The position numbers were made by a program, and so were the translations under genes. The notes under the pieces were generated by a model. It did not search any database. It worked only from the letters and a program-made list of their open reading frames with translations, and was not told where the DNA came from. Below are positions 1 to 6,097 of a DNA stretch of 10,315 nt, piece by piece; the first letter of the stretch is position 1, and each line of letters opens with the position of its first letter. Location of the stretch: assembly GCA_046052705.1 (NCBI GenBank), contig JBJOLU010000191.1, forward strand, positions 1-10,315. Direction: 5' to 3'. The stretch is from JBBATK01 sp046052705. GTDB lineage: Bacteria > Bacteroidota > Ignavibacteria > Kapaibacteriales > NICIL-2.

Positions 1-37
1 GCAAAACGGGAAGAATTTTTTCGCTGTGTAATGCCAT
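1..37 (-). CDS. possible 5' end of a gene running off the left edge (partial, hypothetical)
   Basis: On the reverse strand an ATG at 37-35 opens a frame that stays open to the window edge and reads MALHSEKILPVL. The nearest upstream in-frame stop is at 88-86, so the start is limited to this region. There is no clear Shine-Dalgarno, but an octamer TATTTTTG (80-73, reverse strand) lies 35 bases upstream, in a place where a promoter would fit. Only 12 residues are visible, so no family can be assigned. A forward-strand frame that is open from the left edge and ends at a TGA at 64-66 is an equally short alternative: the 3' end of a gene coming from the left. The two readings cannot be separated from this window. 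Confidence 0.25.
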   Translation of the reverse strand, partial: MALHSEKILPVL

Positions 38-301
38 GATATCTGCGGGAGAATTACGTCTGAAGTGATGTGCAAAAATACTGTTTTATGCACTCTTTTT
101 TTTGCCGGTTTTTCCACATTATGCACTGCGGTGACCGGGCCCTATGCCGCATGTTTACTGATGATTGGGCGCCAATTGTTTATGGAATGACGATACCTCG
201 CAGGATGGCCCGCGTTGATACTTCTCGGCGTTCATTTGGCGTTTTACGTCAGCTACAATTCCCCGACAAACAACGCACCGTGGCTTTTGGTGGGCGAGGG
301 C
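38..301. other. intergenic region downstream of cinA
   Basis: About 260 bases without a convincing gene. Short open frames here on the forward strand are rich in Cys, Arg, His and Trp and match no family I know. I find no strong terminator for cinA. A weak pair of arms, GCAAAAA (72-78) and TTTTTGC (99-105), encloses about 20 bases. The reverse-strand octamer TATTTTTG (80-73) is the only promoter-like element seen. Confidence 0.4.
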
Positions 302-1573
302 CTACATATACCGTTCTTCAAGCTCTTCGTTTCGCAAGCGCCTGTAGAGCATCATCAGTGCTGTGGATGCCGCACGCTCTCGGGTGGTACTGCGATCGGT
401 ACCGAAATTATGTACTCTTGCCATAACGCCTTGATCGTCGGCAACAGCAATCCATACGGTACCAACGGGCTTCTGCTCGGAGCCGCCATCGGGACCGGCT
501 ATGCCGCTAACAGCTACACCATAGGCCGTTCCAAACTTCTTGCGAACACACTGTGCCAGCTCGGACACACACTCACTACTCACCGCGCCATGCTCTTCAA
601 GAATGCGCACATCAATACCAACGTCGCGGACCTTTGACGCATTGGAATAACATTCTATTCCACCCATGAAATACGCCGATGCACCTGGAGTATCTGTCAG
701 CAAGGTTCCGATGATTCCACCCGTGCAGGATTCCGCCACAGCCACAGTGGCATTTCGCTGCAGCAACTCTCTATGAAGCACGGTGCTGATGGAGTCCTTA
801 CCTGCACCCACAATGTACCGCCCTGCTTTTGCGCGAAGCACAGATTCAATCTTCGCGATAGCTGCTTCCGCTGCGGGCACATTTGGCGCGTGCACTCCGG
901 TGCGCAAACGAATGCCATTTACCGATGGCAAAAACGCCAGAGATGCGCCCTCAAGAAATTCGTAAGGATCGCCAATTAAATCTGCCAGTGTGGATTCCGT
1001 GCAACCGCTGGCTACCAGTGTTGAGTACTTCACAATATCATGACCTCCATCTGCTATGGCGCGCTCAACGATCGGCAATACCGATTCCGTCATGATAGCT
1101 TTCATTTCCCTCGGGACACCGGGGAGTGATATAAGTTTTGTACTTCCGCTTTGCATCAAAAGTCCCGGCGCGCTGCCCACGCTGTTCGGCAAAGCCGTTG
1201 CCGTGGACGGCCGCAGTGCCTGCCCCCGCTGACGTTCCGTGAATGGCCGGCCTCTGCGCATCAGTGCCTGCTTTAAGTACTCCAATACCACAGCATCTTC
1301 TATCATCTCATCACCCAGGAATGAGCACAGAACATCTTTGGTAATATCATCGTGCGTGGGCCCAAGACCACCGGTGATGATCACACAGTGGTGCGTGGCG
1401 CTCAAGCGTTGCAATTCGTCGGTCATACTCTGCGGACTGTCTCCCACCACCGCATGAGAACTCACCTTGGCACCGAGCTCGGTGCACCGTTCGGCTATCC
1501 AAGCCGCATTGGTGTTCACCACCTGACCTATGCAGAGTTCATCGCCTATGGTAAGTATTGCTATGGAATACAT
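302..1573 (-). CDS. cinA: CinA family protein, nicotinamide-nucleotide amidohydrolase (MoCF domain + PncC domain)
   Basis: A 423-residue protein of full family length. Residues 1 to about 170 form the MoaB/Mog-like CinA N-terminal domain: TIGDELCIGQVVNTN at 8-22 and the nucleotide/pterin-binding loop GGLGPTHDD at 68-76. A linker (about 180-260) leads to the C-terminal PncC-type domain with AESCTGG at 280-286 and SGIAGPDGG at 356-364, the signatures of the amidase active site. Family members hydrolyse NMN to nicotinate mononucleotide and ammonia, salvaging the pyridine-nucleotide by-product of NAD-dependent DNA ligase; some N-terminal domains act on ADP-ribose. The protein is cytoplasmic. The open frame extends to 1726, but I chose the ATG at 1573 because the protein begins there like other CinA proteins and a GGAGG (1584-1580) sits six bases upstream. 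The name reflects co-induction with competence in some Gram-positives; nothing here suggests competence. It lies 221 bases beyond rpsA, past that gene's terminator, so it probably has its own promoter. Confidence 0.96.
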   Translation of the reverse strand: MYSIAILTIGDELCIGQVVNTNAAWIAERCTELGAKVSSHAVVGDSPQSMTDELQRLSATHHCVIITGGLGPTHDDITKDVLCSFLGDEMIEDAVVLEYLKQALMRRGRPFTERQRGQALRPSTATALPNSVGSAPGLLMQSGSTKLISLPGVPREMKAIMTESVLPIVERAIADGGHDIVKYSTLVASGCTESTLADLIGDPYEFLEGASLAFLPSVNGIRLRTGVHAPNVPAAEAAIAKIESVLRAKAGRYIVGAGKDSISTVLHRELLQRNATVAVAESCTGGIIGTLLTDTPGASAYFMGGIECYSNASKVRDVGIDVRILEEHGAVSSECVSELAQCVRKKFGTAYGVAVSGIAGPDGGSEQKPVGTVWIAVADDQGVMARVHNFGTDRSTTRERAASTALMMLYRRLRNEELEERYM

Positions 1574-1579
1574 TTGCTG

Positions 1580-1584
1580 CCTCC
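1580..1584 (-). promoter_or_regulatory. Shine-Dalgarno deciding the cinA start
   Basis: GGAGG on the reverse strand, six bases before the ATG at 1573. It is the strongest ribosome-binding site in the window and rules out the 51-residue upstream extension of the open frame. Confidence 0.85.
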
Positions 1585-1735
1585 GGTATTGTGCTGTGTA
1601 GTGCGTATTGCTCGGTACCTGCTGTGTGCCGGGCGCTGAAAATGTCCTTTGATTCCGCCCGTTCAATAGACACGTGATCCGCACGCAATCTACAGACTGC
1701 AGACCCGACCGAGTTGACGTCGGCAATGCGCATAT

Positions 1736-1766
1736 AAAAAAACAGCACGCTCGAAAGCGTGCTGTT
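1736..1766 (-). terminator. rho-independent terminator of rpsA
   Basis: A perfect 11-bp inverted repeat (AACAGCACGCT at 1741-1751 and AGCGTGCTGTT at 1756-1766) closes a four-base loop, read as TTCG on the reverse strand. It is followed on that strand by seven T residues (1742-1736). It starts 28 bases past the rpsA stop codon. No comparable T-run follows in the forward direction, so it acts on rpsA transcripts and separates rpsA from cinA. Confidence 0.93.
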
Positions 1767-1794
1767 CCTTGAAAAACGAACTTGTATGTGACTA

Positions 1795-3726
1795 TTACTC
1801 AGCCTGAGCTGCGTCGTCAGCCTTTGCTGCTTCCTCGGGAGCAACTACTGCCGCTTCCGCCGCAACTACTGCCTCAATAGCAGCAACTTCTTCGGGAGCA
1901 ATAGTAGGAGCAACACCCTCAGCAACATACTTCTCGGCATTAGGCACAGGGTGATTAGCGTTGTACGCTGCAATCACGGCTTGGTCTTTGCCCTTCAGAG
2001 CATCAACCACCGAGAGTACAATCTTCTTCGATTCTTTGTCGAACTCTACAACCTTCAGCGGAAGAGTGTCACCAACATGGAAGAAGTCTGCAATGCTGCG
2101 CACCGGAGCAAAGGAAAGCTGCGATGAAGGAACAAAGCCGTCTACACCTTCGGGCATCTCAACGATTACACCCTTGTCGATGATACGTACAATGCGGCCT
2201 TCTGTTTCCGTGCCTACCGTGAAGCGCTCTGCAAACACATCCCACGGGTTGTCCGTGATTTGCTTGTGTCCCAGAGAAATACGGCGGTGCTCAGGATCTA
2301 CACTCAGTACTATTACTTCCAGCGGATCACCCTTCTTTACGAATTCACCGGGGTGGCGAATCTTCTTTGTCCATGATAGGTCGCTGATGTGAACCAAACC
2401 GTCTACGCCGGCCTCGAGCTCAACAAACACACCAAAGTTGGTGAGGTTGCGAACGATACCGTTGTGCACGGAATTGATAGGATACTTGTTCATCAGGTCT
2501 TGCCAAGGATCGGGTTCCAGCTGCTTTATACCAAGAGCCAGCTTACGATTATCACGATCGATATTAAGAACAACTGCTTCGAGGATTTGACCCAAAGAAA
2601 CCAGCTGTGACGGGTGCTTGATGTGCTGTGTCCACGACATTTCACTGATGTGGATCAAGCCTTCAACGCCCTTCTCAATCTCGATAAACACACCGTAATC
2701 GGTAATGCTTACAACCTTGCCGCTTACCTTCGCGCCCGGCTCGTACTTCTCTCCGATGGTATCCCACGGGTGAGGAGTAAGCTGCTTCATACCCAACGAA
2801 ATACGCTTCTTCTCTTGATCGAAATCAAGAACGGCAACTTTCACTTGCTCGTCCAGCGTAACGATTTCGGATGGGTGATTTACGCGGCCCCACGAGAGGT
2901 CGGTGATGTGAACCAAACCGTCTACACCGCCAAGGTCTACGAACACACCGAAGTCGGCAATAGCCTTCACGACGCCTTCGAGTACCAAACCTTTTTCGAG
3001 CGAGGAAATAATCTTACCGCGCTGCTCAGAGATTTGCTCTTCAAGAAGGATCTTGTGGCTTACTACAACATTCTCGCTGGGGTTATTAACCTTCACAACG
3101 CGAACGTCGATGGTCTTACCTACCCATACATCAAAATCGCGAACAGGACGAACGTCGATTTGTGATCCGGGAAGGAAGGCCTCGATACCTAACAAATCCA
3201 CAACCATACCACCCTTAATACGGCGGAGGATGCGAACAGGAATAACATCTTGCTTTTCGTAGTGCGAAAGAATATCGTTCCATGTCTTCATGAAGTCGGC
3301 ACGGCGGCGCGACAGAACCAAGCGGCCCATCGCATCTTCCATTTTATCGACGAATACGTCGATGCCTTCGCCGATCATCAGCGAATCCGCTGCAACAGAG
3401 AACTCCGCGCGGGGTACAACGCCAAGACTCTTGAAACCGATATCTACAAGGATTTCATCTTTGCTTATTGCAACAACACGACCATGCACCATCTCGTCTT
3501 CCTTGATGTGCGTCATGTTGGTTGCCAACATTCTTTCGAAGGACTCGTTATCCAGACCGTTAACGTCTAGATCTAAATCACCTTCCAGCAATGCTGCTAA
3601 GGTGCTCTTTTTGGAAAGCTGCACAGGCACTTCATCCAAGATGGATGTTGTTTCCGCTTGCAACTCTGTGGTACCGGCGGCGGCCTCTACGGGCTGCTGC
3701 TCTGTTGATTCTGGTGTATCAGACAT
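1795..3726 (-). CDS. rpsA: 30S ribosomal protein S1 (six S1 domains, acidic Ala/Glu-rich tail)
   Basis: A 643-residue protein. S1 binds mRNA on the 30S subunit and helps unfold and place messages that have structured or weak initiation sites. Six OB-fold S1 repeats can be read at roughly 78-141, 160-226, 247-314, 332-401, 418-488 and 505-573. Repeats 3 to 5 carry the classic FGVFV(D/E)L...G(V)DGLVHIS(D/E)(L/M)SW pattern, as at 259-279 and 430-452, and end in ISLG(M/H)KQ-type segments. Repeats 1 and 2 are the divergent ones that in known S1 proteins dock on the ribosome through S2; repeat 6 has VPSSQL where others have VHIS. The tail from about 600 is Ala/Glu/Val-rich, making the protein longer than the 557-residue E. 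coli form. The first ~75 residues are acidic and low in complexity. The ATG at 3726 follows TAGGAG (3739-3734) by seven bases. It is a single-gene unit, divergent from the LptF/LptG permease gene and ended by its own terminator. Confidence 0.98.
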   Translation of the reverse strand: MSDTPESTEQQPVEAAAGTTELQAETTSILDEVPVQLSKKSTLAALLEGDLDLDVNGLDNESFERMLATNMTHIKEDEMVHGRVVAISKDEILVDIGFKSLGVVPRAEFSVAADSLMIGEGIDVFVDKMEDAMGRLVLSRRRADFMKTWNDILSHYEKQDVIPVRILRRIKGGMVVDLLGIEAFLPGSQIDVRPVRDFDVWVGKTIDVRVVKVNNPSENVVVSHKILLEEQISEQRGKIISSLEKGLVLEGVVKAIADFGVFVDLGGVDGLVHITDLSWGRVNHPSEIVTLDEQVKVAVLDFDQEKKRISLGMKQLTPHPWDTIGEKYEPGAKVSGKVVSITDYGVFIEIEKGVEGLIHISEMSWTQHIKHPSQLVSLGQILEAVVLNIDRDNRKLALGIKQLEPDPWQDLMNKYPINSVHNGIVRNLTNFGVFVELEAGVDGLVHISDLSWTKKIRHPGEFVKKGDPLEVIVLSVDPEHRRISLGHKQITDNPWDVFAERFTVGTETEGRIVRIIDKGVIVEMPEGVDGFVPSSQLSFAPVRSIADFFHVGDTLPLKVVEFDKESKKIVLSVVDALKGKDQAVIAAYNANHPVPNAEKYVAEGVAPTIAPEEVAAIEAVVAAEAAVVAPEEAAKADDAAQAE

Positions 3727-3930
3727 ACAAAAACTCCTACTGCAGAAAGTTCGGTGCTGCGAGGTCGAGACTCTCTTCGTGTACTAGTGAAACAAATGAA
3801 CGCAGCGGCTATAAGACCGCGAATATAGGGGAAAATTGCGTACGTGAAGCCATGAACAGGCCTGTTTTTCCAATATCATGCGTTGTGGTGGCAAATGTTC
3901 GCCACCCTGCCCGTTGAACGGCCTCCGTGG

Positions 3931-3938
3931 TATCTTTG
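3931..3938 (+). promoter_or_regulatory. possible -7 promoter element for the LptF/LptG permease gene
   Basis: TATCTTTG matches the Bacteroidota sigma-A -7 consensus TAnnTTTG exactly and would give an untranslated leader of roughly 90 bases. A TTG stands at 3914-3916, but its 14-base spacing is shorter than the usual 17-23, so the -33 element is not convincing. One exact octamer in 300 bases could occur by chance. Confidence 0.3.
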
Positions 3939-3990
3939 CCCCCGGCAGATTCACGTATTGGGCATGTGGTCAGCAACCTGTTCATAAACT

Positions 3991-4016
3991 CGGAAGCCGG
4001 TCACGGAAGCCGGTCA
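3991..4016 (+). repeat. perfect 13-bp tandem duplication upstream of the permease gene
   Basis: The unit CGGAAGCCGGTCA occurs twice back to back (3991-4003 and 4004-4016) with no mismatch, ending 16 bases before the start codon at 4033. It lies in the presumed 5' leader. It could be a recent slippage duplication or a two-site operator; the sequence alone does not decide. Confidence 0.85.
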
Positions 4017-4032
4017 GCTCCACGTACAGACC

Positions 4033-5124
4033 ATGAATGTTTTAGACCGATACATACTCAAAGGTTTTTTATCGACGCTGGTCTTCTCGATCGCCGCGTT
4101 ATGCGTGATATTCCTGGTGGTGGATCTCATGGAAAGTCTGGATGGTTTTTTAGATCATCGAGCTCCCATCAGTGCTATTGCCTCGTATTACCTGTACTAC
4201 CTGCCGCAAATCATTAAACTGATTTTCCCTATAGCCATGCTGCTGGCAAGTTTGTTCTCGGTGGGGCGCCTTGCGGGCAATCACGAGGTAACGGCAATGA
4301 AGTCTGCGGGCATGAGTGTGTACCGCTTACTTCTGCCTATTGCTGTCGTGAGTTTGCTTTTGAGTTGTTCACAATTGTACTTCAATGGCTGGGTGGTGCC
4401 CTTTGCTCAAACGAAAATGTTGCGCGTGGATCGCGAGTATCTGGGTAAGGCAAAGAACCGCACGGAAACTCAGGTATTCAATGTGGCATTTCGCGATACC
4501 CCACTGCGCAATGTTCTGATGAACTCCTACAACGATGAATCACGACGCGGTGTTCGGCTGTGCATTGAAGACTACTCTGCACTGCAGAGCCCCAGAATTG
4601 TTCGAAGACTGGATGCCGAGAGTTTCTATTGGGACAGTGTGAAAACAACGTGGGTAGCAGAGAACACATTCGTACGCACCATCAGCGGGAGTGGTGCCGT
4701 TGGTACCCGCTACGCTGCTAAAGAAGCCGTGCAACTATCAATGCCGCATCAGGCTATTGTGGGCTTGCAGCGCTCCGCCGACGAAATGAACCTTCGCGAG
4801 TACAGAGAGTACATTGATGTGCAGGAACGCGGCGGCAAGGATGTTCGCATGAAGCGCATCGATTATTACGGTCAGTTTGCTTTTCCTTTTGCCAATCTTA
4901 TCGTGGTATTATTCGGCGTTCCTTTTGCCTCCGTGAAACGCAGAGGCGGAGTGGCGGGAGAGATAGCCGCTGCAATGATTGTAACTTTTTCCTATCTGGT
5001 ATTCACCAAACTCAGCCAGTCTCTGGGATTCGAATTAGAATTACCCGCGCCGGTGGTAGGTTGGTCTGCGAATATCATTTTTACGGTTATAGCGTTGGCA
5101 AACTTGTGGCGGCTGCGCACCTAG
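4033..5124 (+). CDS. LptF/LptG family permease (LPS transport, YjgP/YjgQ)
   Basis: A 363-residue inner-membrane protein, the same size as E. coli LptF and LptG. LptB2FG is the ABC transporter that extracts lipopolysaccharide from the inner membrane and passes it to LptC and the Lpt bridge. Topology matches the family: three N-terminal TM helices (about 12-31, 62-80, 98-118), a periplasmic beta-rich domain (about 125-255), then three C-terminal helices (about 281-300, 309-327, 340-359). The segment GNHEVTAMKSAGMSVYRLLLP (82-102) is the family's cytoplasmic coupling region after TM2. VPFASVKRRGGVAGEIAAA (296-314), between TM4 and TM5, is also typical. I cannot tell LptF from LptG, and only one of the pair is here; Lpt genes in this group are often scattered. 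The ATG at 4033 is the only ATG start after the in-frame stop at 3985; it has no clear Shine-Dalgarno. A possible weak terminator follows, so it may be separate from the next gene. Confidence 0.92.
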   Translation: MNVLDRYILKGFLSTLVFSIAALCVIFLVVDLMESLDGFLDHRAPISAIASYYLYYLPQIIKLIFPIAMLLASLFSVGRLAGNHEVTAMKSAGMSVYRLLLPIAVVSLLLSCSQLYFNGWVVPFAQTKMLRVDREYLGKAKNRTETQVFNVAFRDTPLRNVLMNSYNDESRRGVRLCIEDYSALQSPRIVRRLDAESFYWDSVKTTWVAENTFVRTISGSGAVGTRYAAKEAVQLSMPHQAIVGLQRSADEMNLREYREYIDVQERGGKDVRMKRIDYYGQFAFPFANLIVVLFGVPFASVKRRGGVAGEIAAAMIVTFSYLVFTKLSQSLGFELELPAPVVGWSANIIFTVIALANLWRLRT

Positions 5125-5125
5125 G

Positions 5126-5170
5126 ATTCCCGGCTGCCGATTTCGCTGGCGGTTGCGGAATTCTTTGTTC
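5126..5170 (+). terminator. weak candidate terminator after the permease gene
   Basis: ATTCC (5126-5130) pairs with GGAAT (5157-5161), and the bases inside can extend this to about 13 pairs with one bulge and several G-U pairs around a loop near 5139-5147. A T-rich stretch (TCTTTGTTCTT) follows. The G-U content makes it much weaker than the rpsA terminator. Confidence 0.35.
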
Positions 5171-5225
5171 TTCGTGTAGTTTATTGTAAGTGTAGTTTCG
5201 TACATCACTCGTGTACACAAAATCT

Positions 5226-6014
5226 ATGGATGAAGTTCGCTCTTTAGGCAGCTTGGAAGGACGTCGCATCGTTCGCGATATCTATCGTGAGTTGCGATTC
5301 GACCGTCAGTATAGTGGTTTCACCATTCTTGCCACCACGTGGAGAATATGCACGTCGGAAAAGGAACTCTTTCGATACTCGTTGAGCCAGGTGCGCGTGT
5401 TGCACCCTCTTGGTTTCTTCAGGGGTACCTCGCTATGGATGCAGGAGATCATCAATCGCTTCTACTCCCCCACCATCAACTCCTTTGTGTACTTCGGTGC
5501 TGCGGTGCTGTTGGTAATGATCGGCGTACGGCGATTCACGGATCATATCTCGGACACTACTGTGCTTGGAAGCATTTTGTTTGAAGCATTTCTTCTTATC
5601 GTGATGTTTCTCGTGCTGTACTTTTCGCCGCCGGAAATAGACACCGAAGATGATGAAGAAGCAAATGCAACCGCCACCGGCAATGATGTGCTCCGAGAGA
5701 TTGGCGAGATAGGCCGCGACTATGCTACCGTTTCCATGCAGATGGAACAGGCAGTGCAGCAGCTTCAGGAATTACGCCTGGTGCACGAGCAGCTTGCGGA
5801 GCGTGTACGCCAAAGTACAGAGGCGGCGCACCTGGCTATAAGCCCGAACCCTGCGTTACTCACCACCATGGAACAGACAAATGCATCTTTGGAAAAATTT
5901 CAGCAATCTGTAGAGGCATTGAACATTGCGGCCAACAAACTTCAACGTGAAGAAATTGACGCAGCTGTGCGCCGAGAGGTAGAGTTGCTGTTGGCACGGC
6001 GTGTGAACGGCTAG
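5226..6014 (+). CDS. GldL-like inner-membrane motor protein (two TM helices + cytoplasmic coiled coil)
   Basis: Predicted 262 residues from the ATG at 5226. GldL/PorL are the stator-like subunits of the type IX secretion and gliding motor, forming a pentamer around two GldM helices and using proton-motive force. Here FVYFGAAVLLVMIGVRR (about 87-103) aligns by eye with GldL TM1 and LGSILFEAFLLIVMFLVLYF (about 114-133), followed by SPPE, with TM2. Arg102 and the in-membrane Glu120 have the same separation as the Lys and Glu I recall in GldL. The second GldL glutamate just before the PP motif is missing. An acidic linker (DTEDDEE) leads to a long Gln/Glu/Leu-rich region (about 155-250) that should form coiled coils, as in GldL. 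The start is uncertain: GTG at 5211, ATG at 5226, or ATG at 5439, which would give 191 residues, closer to the family's short N-terminus, with AGGGG 13 bases upstream. Codon use from 5226 looks coding, hence my choice. The GldM-like gene follows 83 bases on. Family assignment is from memory, not a search. Confidence 0.6.
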   Translation: MDEVRSLGSLEGRRIVRDIYRELRFDRQYSGFTILATTWRICTSEKELFRYSLSQVRVLHPLGFFRGTSLWMQEIINRFYSPTINSFVYFGAAVLLVMIGVRRFTDHISDTTVLGSILFEAFLLIVMFLVLYFSPPEIDTEDDEEANATATGNDVLREIGEIGRDYATVSMQMEQAVQQLQELRLVHEQLAERVRQSTEAAHLAISPNPALLTTMEQTNASLEKFQQSVEALNIAANKLQREEIDAAVRREVELLLARRVNG

Positions 6015-6097
6015 AAGCTTCAGAGTTACCACCGTGGTTGTCTTCGCGCCTACCACACATCGGCTGCGACTACCCCACGTACAAATGGAATGTGACC

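Larger units (their letters stand above)
3727..4032. other. divergent intergenic region between rpsA and the permease gene
   Basis: About 300 bases between two divergently transcribed genes, so it should hold both promoters. Seen here: the rpsA Shine-Dalgarno (TAGGAG at 3739-3734, reverse strand), a forward TAnnTTTG octamer at 3931-3938, and an exact 13-bp tandem duplication at 3991-4016. I could not fix an rpsA promoter. The short open frames crossing the region look non-coding. Confidence 0.6.

Noticed and set aside
128..149. GCGG/CCGC arms around a GGGCCC palindrome as a cinA terminator
   Set aside because: The arms are only four bases long, there is no following T-run on the reverse strand, and it is more than 150 bases past the cinA stop.
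1574..1726. A 51-residue N-terminal extension of the CinA frame upstream of the chosen ATG
   Set aside because: The GGAGG six bases before the ATG at 1573 and the family's usual N-terminus fix the start; the upstream residues resemble no domain.
2614..3165. Long forward open frame of 183 codons antisense to rpsA
   Set aside because: It mirrors the strong codon bias of the S1 repeats on the other strand; the predicted protein has no recognisable domain, and rpsA is unmistakable.
3290..3787. Forward open frame across the rpsA start region, Ser/Thr/Arg-rich
   Set aside because: Antisense shadow of rpsA, with composition typical of out-of-frame reading.
5177..5200. TAGTTTCG upstream of the GldL-like gene as a promoter
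   Set aside because: It differs from TAnnTTTG at one position, and the nearest TTTG is about 25 bases away, too far for the standard spacing.
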